Positions 8,288-16,476 of a stretch of 64,000 nt of DNA are shown piece after piece; position 1 is the first letter of the stretch, and each line of letters begins with the position of its first letter. Under the pieces are notes generated by a model. The model was not told the DNA's origin and did no database searches. It was given only the letters and a program-made list of their open reading frames with translations. The position numbers were made by a program, and so were the translations under genes. The stretch comes from Arthrobacter agilis. Lineage in GTDB: Bacteria; Actinomycetota; Actinomycetes; Actinomycetales; Micrococcaceae. The stretch covers positions 310,001-374,000 of the forward strand of contig NZ_NFSC01000029.1 in assembly GCF_002157505.1 (NCBI RefSeq), read 5' to 3'.

Positions 8288-9105
8288 TGAAGACCCGTCC
8301 CAATTACCTCGCGGGCATCGGCTCCTTCCTCTGGCTGCTGATCGTCGCGATCCCCCTCTATGTCATGATCTCCGGGACGTTCCAGACCCGCGCCGAGTTC
8401 GGCGACAACGGGCCCCTGTCCTTCCCGACCAGCTTCACGCTGCAGAATTACGCGGATGCCATCACGAGCGGCTTCGGACGGTATTTCCTGAACACCCTCG
8501 TGGTGACCGTCGGCGTCGTCGCGATCGTCCTGCTGCTCGTGCCGCCGCTGAGCTACGCGATCGTGCGCAGCCGGAGCCGTGCGGCGTCGTTCGTGTTCCG
8601 CTTCTTCCTGCTGGGCCTCGCGATTCCCGCGCAGGCCGTGATCGTGCCGGTGTTCTACCTGATCAACACCGTGGGGCTCTACGACAACCTGATCGGCGTC
8701 ATCCTTCCCACGGCGGCCTTCGCGCTGCCGATCTGCACGCTCATCCTCAGCGGCACCATGCGCGACATCACGGGGGAACTGTACGAGGCAATGGCCATGG
8801 ACGGGGCGAGCCCGGCGCGTGCCTTCTTCCGGCTGGTCCTTCCGCTGTCGAAGGGCGGGATCTCCACGATCGCCGTCTTCTCCGCGCTGCAGGCGTGGAA
8901 CGGTTTCCTGTTCCCCCTGATCCTGACCCAGTCCGAGAGCACCCGCGTGGTGACCCTCGGCCTCTTCAACTTCCAGACCCAGTACGGCATCAACATCCCA
9001 GGCCTGCTCGCCGCGGTCACGCTGTCGATGGTGCCCGTACTGCTCGTCTACCTGTTTGCGCGCCGCGCGCTTGTCCAGGGCCTCATGGGCGCTGGCGGAA
9101 AGTAA
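8287..9105 (+). CDS. sugar ABC transporter permease, MalG-like (272 aa)
   Basis: This is the second CUT1 permease, with about six membrane helices beginning at YLAGIGSFLWLLIVAIPLYV. Its EAA loop reads LYEAMAMDGASPARAFFRLV. The ATG at 8287 shares its A with the stop of the first permease, which decides the start over longer upstream frames. The C-terminus ends in the usual short cytoplasmic tail (ARRALVQGLMGAGGK). The GH3 gene starts 2 bp downstream, so import and cytoplasmic cleavage are made from one transcript. Confidence 0.93.
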   Translation: MKTRPNYLAGIGSFLWLLIVAIPLYVMISGTFQTRAEFGDNGPLSFPTSFTLQNYADAITSGFGRYFLNTLVVTVGVVAIVLLLVPPLSYAIVRSRSRAASFVFRFFLLGLAIPAQAVIVPVFYLINTVGLYDNLIGVILPTAAFALPICTLILSGTMRDITGELYEAMAMDGASPARAFFRLVLPLSKGGISTIAVFSALQAWNGFLFPLILTQSESTRVVTLGLFNFQTQYGINIPGLLAAVTLSMVPVLLVYLFARRALVQGLMGAGGK

Positions 9106-9107
9106 CC

Positions 9108-11453
9108 ATGACTGAAACAACACTGAACGACGCCCCCTGGCGCGACACCACCGCAACACCGGAGGACCGGGTCGAGGCCCTGATCCAGGCGATGACCCTC
9201 CGCGAGAAGGTCGCCCAGCTGGTCGGCGTCTGGGTCGGCGCCAACACCGAGGGCGGCGAGGTGGCCCCCCACCAGAACGAGATGAACGAGCCCGTCGACC
9301 TCGACGAGCTCCTGCCGCACGGCCTCGGCCAGCTGACCCGGCCCTTCGGCACCGCTCCCGTGGAGCCCGGGCTCGGTGCCCTGTCGCTGCAGCGGACGCA
9401 GGAGCGCATCGCAGCGGCCAACCGCTTCGGCATCCCGGCCCTGGTGCACGAGGAATGCCTGGCCGGCTTCGCCGCGTGGAAGGCGACCGCCTATCCGGTT
9501 CCCCTGGCATGGGGCGCCACGTTCAACCCGGACCTGGTGCGGACCATGTCCTCGGCGATCGGTGCGGACCTCCGCTCCGTCGGCGTCCACCAGGGACTCG
9601 CTCCGGTGCTCGACGTCATGCGCGACGCCCGCTGGGGCCGGGTCGAGGAGACCATCGGCGAGGACCCCTACCTGATCGGCACCATCGCCACGGCCTACGT
9701 GCAGGGACTGGAGCAGGCCGGGATCGTCGCGACGCTCAAGCACTTCGTGGGCTATTCGGCGTCCAAGGCCGGCCGCAACCTCGCCCCGGTCTCCATCGGC
9801 GAGCGCGAGCGTGCCGACGTGCTCCTGCCTCCGTTCGAGATGGCGATCCGCGAGTCCGGAGTGCGCTCGGTGATGCACGCCTACACGGATATCGACGGTG
9901 TACCGACGGCGGCAGACGCCTCACTCCTGACCTCGCTCCTTCGCGACACGTGGGGTTTCGACGGGACCGTGGTCGCCGACTACTTCGGCATCGCCTTCCT
10001 CAAGGAGCTCCACCGCGTGGCCGCGACGCTCGGCGAGGCCGCGGCGGCAGCGCTGACGGCCGGCGTGGACGTCGAACTCCCGACGATCCACACCTTCGGC
10101 GAGCATCTTCTCGCCGAGATCGACGGCGGCAGGCTGGACGAGTCCTTCGTCGATCGCGCGCTCCGCCGCGTCCTGCAGCAGAAGCTGGACCTCGGCCTGC
10201 TCGATCCCGAATGGTCACCGGTTCCTCCGGCCCTGGCCGGCGCCGGGGCCGGTGTCCCGGTCGTCGACCTCGACACTCCGGCCAACCGTGCCATCGCGAG
10301 TGAACTCGCCGAGCAGTCCATCGTCCTGGTGCGCAACGGCGGCATCCTGCCGCTCGCGGGCGCTCCCCGTATCGCCCTGATCGGTCCCAACGCGGACACG
10401 CACCGGGCCTTCCTGGGCTGCTACTCCTTCCCCGCCCACGTGGGAGAGCAGCACCCCGAGGTGGAGATGGGCCTCACCATCCCCACGGTCGCGGACGCCG
10501 TGCAGCGCGAGTTCGCCGGCAGCGACGTCACGATCGCCGCGGGCTGCACCATCGACGGCACCGCGACGACGGGCTTCGACGAGGCGCTCGCCGTCGCCGG
10601 CGGGTCTGACGTCGTCGTCGCCGTCCTCGGGGACCGTGCAGGGCTCTTCGGGCGCGGCACGAGCGGCGAGGGGTGCGACGCCGAGTCGCTGGCGCTCCCG
10701 GGCGTCCAGCAGCAGCTGCTCGACGAACTGCTCGCGACCGGCAAGCCGGTCGTCGTCGTCCTGCTCACCGGGCGCCCCTATGCCCTCGGTTCCGCCGTGA
10801 CCGACGCGGCCGCCATCGTGCAGGGATTCTTCCCCGGCGAGGAGGGCGCGGCCGCTGTCGCCGGTGTCCTGAGCGGGAGGATCAACCCGAGCGGGCGCCT
10901 GCCGGTCAGCATCCCCGGGACGCAGGGTGCACAGCCGTCCACCTACCTCGCGGCTCCGCTGGCGCAGGTGAACAGCGTGTCCAACATCGATCCGACGGCG
11001 GCGTTCGCCTTCGGCCACGGCCTCAGCTACACGGACTTCACCTGGCAGGACGTGGAGTCCTCGGTGGAGACCGCCTCCACGGACGGAGAGGTGACCGTGG
11101 AGATCACCGTCGCCAATGCGGGCGAGCGTGACGGAGTCGAGACCGTGCAGCTCTACCTGCACGATCCGGTGGCGTCCGTCGTCCGGCCGGTGCAGCGCCT
11201 GATCGCCTACGCACGCGTGCCCCTGGCCGCGGGGGCCTCGGCGCGGGTCGCGTTCACCGTCCCCGCCGACGTCACCGCCTTCACCGGGCGTGAGGGGCTG
11301 CGCGTGGTCGAGCCGGGGGCGCTCGATCTGCGGATCGGCGCCTCGAGCAGCGACATCCGCGCATCGGTACCCGTCACGCTGACGGGGGAGGCGCGGTACG
11401 TCGACCACACCCGGCGACTGCACTGCGACGTCCGGGTGGACGACGCGGCGTAG
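9108..11453 (+). CDS. glycoside hydrolase family 3 beta-xylosidase/beta-glucosidase (781 aa)
   Basis: This GH3 enzyme has the N-terminal TIM-barrel domain, the alpha/beta sandwich domain (SIVLVRNGGILPLAGAPRIA) and a C-terminal fibronectin III-like domain (ITVANAGERDGVETVQLYLH). The nucleophile is the Asp of TVVADYFG, about residue 291. The barrel also carries HEECLAG and KHFVGYSASKAGRN, typical of the beta-xylosidase-like part of GH3. There is no signal peptide, so it acts in the cytoplasm on imported oligosaccharides. The gene begins 2 bp after the permease stop and ends the operon. Beta-xylosidase is my first choice because xylA, xylB and xylanases surround it. Beta-glucosidase or dual activity is possible, since GH3 specificity cannot be read from sequence alone. 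Confidence 0.85.
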   Translation: MTETTLNDAPWRDTTATPEDRVEALIQAMTLREKVAQLVGVWVGANTEGGEVAPHQNEMNEPVDLDELLPHGLGQLTRPFGTAPVEPGLGALSLQRTQERIAAANRFGIPALVHEECLAGFAAWKATAYPVPLAWGATFNPDLVRTMSSAIGADLRSVGVHQGLAPVLDVMRDARWGRVEETIGEDPYLIGTIATAYVQGLEQAGIVATLKHFVGYSASKAGRNLAPVSIGERERADVLLPPFEMAIRESGVRSVMHAYTDIDGVPTAADASLLTSLLRDTWGFDGTVVADYFGIAFLKELHRVAATLGEAAAAALTAGVDVELPTIHTFGEHLLAEIDGGRLDESFVDRALRRVLQQKLDLGLLDPEWSPVPPALAGAGAGVPVVDLDTPANRAIASELAEQSIVLVRNGGILPLAGAPRIALIGPNADTHRAFLGCYSFPAHVGEQHPEVEMGLTIPTVADAVQREFAGSDVTIAAGCTIDGTATTGFDEALAVAGGSDVVVAVLGDRAGLFGRGTSGEGCDAESLALPGVQQQLLDELLATGKPVVVVLLTGRPYALGSAVTDAAAIVQGFFPGEEGAAAVAGVLSGRINPSGRLPVSIPGTQGAQPSTYLAAPLAQVNSVSNIDPTAAFAFGHGLSYTDFTWQDVESSVETASTDGEVTVEITVANAGERDGVETVQLYLHDPVASVVRPVQRLIAYARVPLAAGASARVAFTVPADVTAFTGREGLRVVEPGALDLRIGASSSDIRASVPVTLTGEARYVDHTRRLHCDVRVDDAA

Positions 11454-11475
11454 GCCTGACGTAGGCACCGCAATA

Positions 11476-11538
11476 GCAGCAGGAACACAGTGGTCCGCTT
11501 CCGGTTCGTCCGGGAGCGGACCACTGGGTTCCTGCTGC
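11476..11538 (+). terminator. long imperfect hairpin after the GH3 gene
   Basis: GCAGCAGGAAC at 11476-11486 pairs with GTTCCTGCTGC at 11528-11538. Inside it CAGTGGTCCGCT pairs with AGCGGACCACTG, giving a stem of about 23 bp with a small internal mismatch and a roughly 14-base loop. The downstream run is weak (GTGTTTCTGTTG). It closes the transporter operon. The rest of the 300-bp gap 11454-11753 holds the promoter region of the next gene and nothing else I can support. Confidence 0.65.
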
Positions 11539-11753
11539 CGTGTTTCTGTTGTCTCTTCCTGCTGCCGACCGGATTCCGGAAGGGCGACTACCCGGCGCAG
11601 TCACGGCAGGCAAGCGGCGATTCGGCAACACCCTGGGCCGCTTGCGTTCACAGCGCTCCTCGGTCACGGTAGTAAGTAGACTGATCGTTCCGGTCGCGGT
11701 GCGCAGCACCGCGCCGTTCCGGTCGTTCCAACTACCGGAGGAGCATCAGCATC

Positions 11754-12371
11754 ATGGCAAATGAGAACACCGCGGGCGCGAGTACCCCGAAGAGTCGGCG
11801 CAACGACGTCGTGGCCGCGGAGAAGGAGCAGTTCGGCGGGATGAAGTTCGGGTCGGCCTTCTTCGGCTGGCTCACTGCCATTGGCCTCACCGTCATCCTC
11901 AGCGCGCTCGCCACCGCGATCGGCGCCGGAGTCGGTGCGGCGAACACGGCCGGTGTGGACGACGCCGCGAACAAGGCCACGGAGAACGCGCAGACGATCA
12001 GCATCGTCAGCGCAATCGTCCTGGCGATCATCCTCTTCGTCGCCTACTACTGCGGTGGCTACGTCGCCGGCCGCATGGCACGGTTCGACGGCGTCAAGCA
12101 GGGCGTCGCCGTCTGGCTCTGGGGCATCATCATCGCGATCGTGCTGGCCATCGTGGCCGCCGTGGCCGGCAACCAGTTCAACGTGCTCTCCACCATCCAG
12201 GGCGCACCGAGCATCCCCGTGGACGGCAGTGCCCTGACGGCCGGCGGCCTGATCGGTCTGGCCATCGCCATCCTCATCCCGCTTATCGGCGCGATCCTCG
12301 GCGGCAAGGCCGGGATGCGCTTCCACCGCAAGGTCGACCAGGTGGGCATCAACCACCAGGCGGGCCTCTAG
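11754..12371 (+). CDS. four-TM hypothetical membrane protein (205 aa)
   Basis: The start is supported by GGAGGAG about 8 bases upstream. A charged cytoplasmic N-terminus of some 30 residues leads into hydrophobic segments near residues 38-63, 80-101, 115-140 and 165-190, with the motif CGGYVAGRMARFDG between the second and third. This pattern resembles the actinobacterial membrane proteins grouped near YrzE/TIGR04086, for which no function is established. It has its own promoter region and ends at a strong terminator. It shows no obvious link to xylan metabolism and may be a bystander. Confidence 0.75.
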   Translation: MANENTAGASTPKSRRNDVVAAEKEQFGGMKFGSAFFGWLTAIGLTVILSALATAIGAGVGAANTAGVDDAANKATENAQTISIVSAIVLAIILFVAYYCGGYVAGRMARFDGVKQGVAVWLWGIIIAIVLAIVAAVAGNQFNVLSTIQGAPSIPVDGSALTAGGLIGLAIAILIPLIGAILGGKAGMRFHRKVDQVGINHQAGL

Positions 12372-12410
12372 CCCAGCAGCTCCACCGGAGCTGAAGCAGA
12401 ACGACACCAG

Positions 12411-12458
12411 AACGACGACGAGGCACCGACCCGGGTGGGGCGGTGCCTCGTCGTCGTT
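12411..12458. terminator. bidirectional terminator between the membrane protein and xylB
   Basis: An 18-bp perfect stem pairs 12411-12428 (AACGACGACGAGGCACCG) with 12441-12458 around a 12-base loop. It lies between convergent stops at 12371 and 12488. A flanking run (TTCT on one side, AA at the base on the other) suits termination in both directions. Confidence 0.85.
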
Positions 12459-12487
12459 CTCGGCCGGAAGGCCGTTGTGGTACTGGG

Positions 12488-13975
12488 CTAGAACGTCACG
12501 GACCCGACTGCTGCCGCGTACTGCTCGCGGATGACCGGACGGTGATCCGGGGCCTGATCCTTCACCGTGTCGACCGTCCACCGGGGCCGCGACCCCGTCA
12601 GCGCCCAGGCCGCCTGTACCGCGGCACCGCGTGCCACGTACTCTCCGGGCGCCGGGATGCGGACCGGCAGGTCGAACACCTGCGCGGCGACCTCCTGGAC
12701 GGCGCCGTTCTGGGCTGCTCCGCCGATCAGCAGGAGATGCCGCGGCTCCACGCCCGTTGCCCGCACGGCGTCCAGCGCGTCCGCAAGCCCGCACAGCATC
12801 CCTTCGATGGCCGCCCGTGCCAGGTTGGCACGGGTGCTCGAGGCGATGCTCAGGTTGTGGAAGCTCGCCTTGGCTGTCGGCAGGTTCGGGGTGCGCTCAC
12901 CCTCGAAGTAGGGCACCAGGACGACGCCGTCGGCGCCGGGCGCGGCCTCGCGGGCCAGCCCGGCGAAGCCGTCGTGGTCCACGCCGAGGATCCCCGCCAC
13001 CGACGACAGCACGCGTGCCGCGTTGAGGGTCGCCACGAGCGGCAGGAACAGTCCGCTGGCGTCGGCGAATCCGGCCACCGCTCCGGTGGAGTCGGCGACC
13101 GGTTTCGGCGCGACGGCGAAGACCGTTCCACTCGTTCCGAGGGATACGACGACGTCACCCTCCTCCGCACCGAGCCCGAGGGCGGCGCCTGCATTGTCGC
13201 CGGCACCCGCCCCGAGGACGATCCGGTGGGTTTCCGATGCCAGGAACGAGGAGTGCACGGTGCCCGCGACAGCCTCGGCCGGGAGGACCCGGGGGAGGAT
13301 GACCTCGGTCCCGTCACCGGAGGCCGTCGCCCCGTCGCCCTGCGCTTCGCGCGCGGGGCGGCCGAGGATGTCCTCGAACAGGGCGAGATCGTACCCACCC
13401 GTCGCCGGGCTCCAGTAGCCGGTGCCGCTGGCATCGGAGCGATCCGTCACCAGTTCCTCCAGCACGGGGCCGAGGGGCGATTCCCCCTCCGGCCCGAAAC
13501 CGCGCAGGCGCCAGGTCAGCCAGTCGTGGGGGAGCGCGACGGCGGCGATCGCAGGGACGGCATCGGGTTCGGCGTGGCGTACCCACCGCACCTTGGTGCC
13601 GGTGAAGGACGCCACGGGGACCAGCCCGGTGCGTGCCACGAGTTCATCGGCACCGAACTCGCCGATCAGGTCCTGTGCAGCGCCGGCAGACCGCGTGTCG
13701 TTCCATAGCAGGGCGTCGCGCAGTACCCTGCCGTCGCGGCCCAGCAGCACCATACCGTGCTGCTGGCCCGCGACCGCGAGGGCGTCGACGTCGTCCGCCA
13801 GTCCTCCCGCGGCCTCCAGTGCGGACCGCAGGGCCTCCCACCATGCACCGGGGTCGACCTCCGTGCCCTCCGGGTGGAGGGCACGGCCGCTACGGACCTC
13901 CGCGCCGGTCGCCGTGTCGACGACGACGACCTTGCAGCTCTGTGTGGACGAGTCGACGCCAGCAACGAGGGCCAT
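12488..13975 (-). CDS. xylB: xylulokinase
   Basis: The enzyme phosphorylates D-xylulose with ATP to xylulose-5-phosphate, which enters the pentose phosphate pathway. It is a cytoplasmic FGGY kinase of 495 aa. The N-terminal phosphate loop is GVDSSTQSCKVVVVD, followed by the substrate-loop GQQHGMVLL and WNDTR. The C-terminal ATPase half carries SLGTSGTVFAV and LLIGGAAQNGAVQEVAAQ. The gene begins 3 bp after the xylA stop, so the two form a xylAB operon read leftward, ending at the 12411-12458 terminator. The specificity call rests on both motifs and the pairing with xylose isomerase. Confidence 0.96.
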   Translation of the reverse strand: MALVAGVDSSTQSCKVVVVDTATGAEVRSGRALHPEGTEVDPGAWWEALRSALEAAGGLADDVDALAVAGQQHGMVLLGRDGRVLRDALLWNDTRSAGAAQDLIGEFGADELVARTGLVPVASFTGTKVRWVRHAEPDAVPAIAAVALPHDWLTWRLRGFGPEGESPLGPVLEELVTDRSDASGTGYWSPATGGYDLALFEDILGRPAREAQGDGATASGDGTEVILPRVLPAEAVAGTVHSSFLASETHRIVLGAGAGDNAGAALGLGAEEGDVVVSLGTSGTVFAVAPKPVADSTGAVAGFADASGLFLPLVATLNAARVLSSVAGILGVDHDGFAGLAREAAPGADGVVLVPYFEGERTPNLPTAKASFHNLSIASSTRANLARAAIEGMLCGLADALDAVRATGVEPRHLLLIGGAAQNGAVQEVAAQVFDLPVRIPAPGEYVARGAAVQAAWALTGSRPRWTVDTVKDQAPDHRPVIREQYAAAVGSVTF

Positions 13976-13978
13976 GGA

Positions 13979-15169
13979 TCAGCGGGCGCCGAGCAGGTGC
14001 TCGATGAAGAGCTGCTGGAGCTTCACGAAGCCGAAGCCCTTGCCGTTGAAGTACGACTCGGTGTCGAAGTCCTCGTAAGAGGTGCGGTCGGCGCGCAGCG
14101 CATCGTAGCTCTCGCCGGCGTTGAGGGTGGGCTCGTTGATCTCCGAGACACGCGAGGCGGCCAGGGCAGCCTGGACCTCGGGGTCCGCGCGGAACGCCGC
14201 GGCGCGCTCCTTGAGCAGGAGGTAGGTCTGCATGTTCGCTGCAGCGGAGTCCCAGACGCCGTCCATGTCCTCGGTCCGGCTCGGCTTGTAGTCGAAGTGC
14301 CGGGGGCCGTCATACGAGGGGCCGCCTGCCGGTCCGCCGAATTCGAGGAGGTCCACCAGCGAGAAGGCGTTCTGGAGGTCGCCGTGGCCGAAGACGAGGT
14401 CCTGGTCGAACTTGATGCTCCGCTGGCCGTTGAGGTCGATGTGGAACAGCTTGCCCTGGTACAGCGCCTGGGCGATGCCGTGAGTGAAGTTCAGGCCCGC
14501 CATCTGCTCGTGGCCGGTCTCCGGGTTGATGCCGACGAGCTCGGGGCGCTCGAGGGTCTCGATGAACGCCATCGCGTGGCCGAGGGTGGGCAGGAGGATA
14601 TCGCCGCGGGGTTCGTTCGGCTTCGGCTCGATGGCGAAGCGGATGTCATAGCCCTTGTCCGTCACGTAGTCGCCGAGCAGGTTGACCGCTTCACGGTAAC
14701 GCTCCAGCGCGCCGCGGATGTCCTTGGCCGAGTCGTACTCGCTGCCTTCACGGCCGCCCCACATGACGAACGTCTTGGCGCCGAGTTCCGCGGCGAGGTC
14801 GATGTTGTCCAGGACCTTGCGCAGGGCGAAGCGCCGCACGCCGCGGTCGTTGCTCGTGAAGCCGCCATCCTTGAAGACCGGGTGGCTGAAGAGGTTCGTG
14901 GTGACCATCGGCACGATCAGGCCGGTGGACTTCAGCACGCCGGTCAGGCGGTCGATCTCGCGCTGGCGGTCGGCCGGGGAGCAGCCGAAGGGGAACAGAT
15001 CGTTGTCGTGGAAGGTGATGCCGTACGCACCGAGGTCGCTCAGGCGGTTGACGGCCTCGACGACGTCGAGCGGTGCTCGGGTCGCTGAGCCGAACTGGTC
15101 CTGGGCCTCCCAGCCCACAGTCCAGAGTCCGAAGGAAAATTTGTCATCGCGGGTGGGCTCGATCGCCAT
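13979..15169 (-). CDS. xylA: xylose isomerase
   Basis: The enzyme interconverts D-xylose and D-xylulose in the cytoplasm using two divalent metals. At 396 aa it belongs to the short (class I) actinobacterial type. Catalytic His54 sits in [12 protein letters not shown]. The metal and substrate ligands Glu and Lys lie in [10 protein letters not shown], with further metal ligands in [11 protein letters not shown] and LFHIDLNGQ. It is the first gene of the xylAB operon. A promoter and candidate operator lie in the 100 bp upstream. Confidence 0.98.
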   Translation of the reverse strand: MAIEPTRDDKFSFGLWTVGWEAQDQFGSATRAPLDVVEAVNRLSDLGAYGITFHDNDLFPFGCSPADRQREIDRLTGVLKSTGLIVPMVTTNLFSHPVFKDGGFTSNDRGVRRFALRKVLDNIDLAAELGAKTFVMWGGREGSEYDSAKDIRGALERYREAVNLLGDYVTDKGYDIRFAIEPKPNEPRGDILLPTLGHAMAFIETLERPELVGINPETGHEQMAGLNFTHGIAQALYQGKLFHIDLNGQRSIKFDQDLVFGHGDLQNAFSLVDLLEFGGPAGGPSYDGPRHFDYKPSRTEDMDGVWDSAAANMQTYLLLKERAAAFRADPEVQAALAASRVSEINEPTLNAGESYDALRADRTSYEDFDTESYFNGKGFGFVKLQQLFIEHLLGAR

Positions 15170-15194
15170 TGAGTGCTCCAGGAAGTGTGTGTGA

Positions 15195-15224
15195 CCAATA
15201 TGTTGCCGTTACAAACATATTAGG
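15195..15224. promoter_or_regulatory. candidate XylR-type operator before xylA
   Basis: AATATGTT at 15197-15204 and AACATATT at 15214-15221 form an inverted repeat with a 9-base spacer. The flanking CC and AGG extend the symmetry. It starts 28 bases upstream of the xylA start, so it would overlap the promoter or the transcript start. Its sequence is unlike the CGAAA-N-TTTCG sites before the transporter and xylanase genes, so a different regulator, plausibly the ROK protein at 3558-4718, is expected to bind it. Confidence 0.6.
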
Positions 15225-15271
15225 TTTACGCCCAGAGTCAAGCCCGGATGTTCTCCTTGCGGAGCGAGCCC

Positions 15272-16297
15272 TCAGTTGCTGAGCGCTCGCACGCTCGCCC
15301 GGGTCACCAGACGCGTGGACAGTTCGATGCGGGGGCTCTCCACCGGCTCGCCGCGGATCAGCCGTACGAGGGTCCGGGCCGCCAGCGTTCCCATCTCCGA
15401 GAGCGGCTGCCGGACCGTGGTGAGCGGCGGTGATGCCCACCCTGCCTCGGGGAGGTCGTCGAACCCGATCACGCTGACGTCGTCGGGAACGCGAAGGCCC
15501 TGCTGGCGCGCGGCCTCGTAGACGCCGAGGGCCATCTGGTCGCTGGCGGCGAAGATCGCGGTGGGGCGGTCGGCGCGCGAGAGGAGATCCCTTCCCGCGG
15601 CGAATCCCGAGGCGTAGTCGAAGTCCCCGCCGATCACGAGGGAGGGGTCGAAATCGATGCCGGCGGCGTCGAGCCCCGCCCGGTACCCGTCGAGGCGTGC
15701 ACGGCTGCACCACAACCCGGGCCGGCCCGCGACGAACCCGATGCGGCGATGGTTCTGCTGGATCAGGTGCTCCGTTGCGGTGACCGCGCCGGTCCAGTTC
15801 GTCGCCCCGATGGTCGGCACCTCCAGATCCGGTACGCCGGCAGGATCGACGACGACCACCGGCAGGTTGAGTCGCTGCAGTTCCGCGTGGAGGAACGAGT
15901 CCAGGTCCGTCGTGACGAGGATGGCGCCGTCGCTGGTCCTCGCACCGAGGGTGTCGAGCCACTTGCGCGTGGAGTCGGCGCCTCCCCGGCGGTGGATGGC
16001 GGACACCACGACGGACATGCCCTCGGAGTTCAGGGACTCCTCGACGCCCCGGATGATCTCGACGGCCCAGGGGCTGTCCAGATCGTTGAAGACCAGGTCC
16101 ACCAGGCCGGAGGGCGCCGCCTGCGCTGTTCCGCGGCGGCGATAGCCGTACTCGCGCAGCAGGACCTCGACGCGTTCGCGGGTTGCGGGAGCGACGTCGG
16201 AGCGGCCGTTGAGGACGCGCGACACCGTGGGGACGGAGACTCCGGCCGCCGAGGCGATCGCCGAGATCGTCACGGCGGGGTGAGCGTTGTCCTGCAT
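15272..16297 (-). CDS. LacI family transcriptional regulator (341 aa), divergent from xylanase
   Basis: It has a LacI helix-turn-helix and hinge (VTISAIASAAGVSVPTVSRV, then LNGRSDVAP) and a sugar-binding effector domain (TAIFAASDQMALGVYEAARQ, IGFDDLPEAGWASPPLTTVR). I chose the ATG at 16297 because GAGGAGG lies 6 bases upstream; a longer frame to 16345 lacks such a site and would add a poor N-terminus. It is a paralogue of the 4809-5867 regulator. It is divergent from the GH10 gene with 179 bp between, where palindromes at 16402-16440 are the likely operators. The ligand is inferred to be xylobiose or a related sugar. Confidence 0.88.
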   Translation of the reverse strand: MQDNAHPAVTISAIASAAGVSVPTVSRVLNGRSDVAPATRERVEVLLREYGYRRRGTAQAAPSGLVDLVFNDLDSPWAVEIIRGVEESLNSEGMSVVVSAIHRRGGADSTRKWLDTLGARTSDGAILVTTDLDSFLHAELQRLNLPVVVVDPAGVPDLEVPTIGATNWTGAVTATEHLIQQNHRRIGFVAGRPGLWCSRARLDGYRAGLDAAGIDFDPSLVIGGDFDYASGFAAGRDLLSRADRPTAIFAASDQMALGVYEAARQQGLRVPDDVSVIGFDDLPEAGWASPPLTTVRQPLSEMGTLAARTLVRLIRGEPVESPRIELSTRLVTRASVRALSN

Positions 16298-16401
16298 ATC
16301 AGCCTCCTCGGGCCGCCCTGGGCAGCAAGTGCCTTCCGGGACCAATTTCCTCCGCGCCCTTGACCTCTGCGGCGCAGTGTTCCTAACCTACAGCAACGGT
16401 A

Positions 16402-16440
16402 TTTCCGGAAAGTTCCGGAAAAGTTCCGACGAAAGTTTCG
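16402..16440. promoter_or_regulatory. operator cluster between LacI regulator and GH10 xylanase
   Basis: Three symmetric elements lie in 39 bp: TTTCCGGAAA at 16402-16411, TTCCGGAA at 16413-16420 and CGAAAGTTTCG at 16430-16440. The last is the same CGAAA-N-TTTCG core seen before the sugar transporter operon. The cluster ends 36 bases before the xylanase ATG, whose ribosome binding site is AAAGGAGAG. Confidence 0.6.
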
Positions 16441-16476
16441 GGCACACCGCACCTCAGGTACCTCAAAGGAGAGCTC

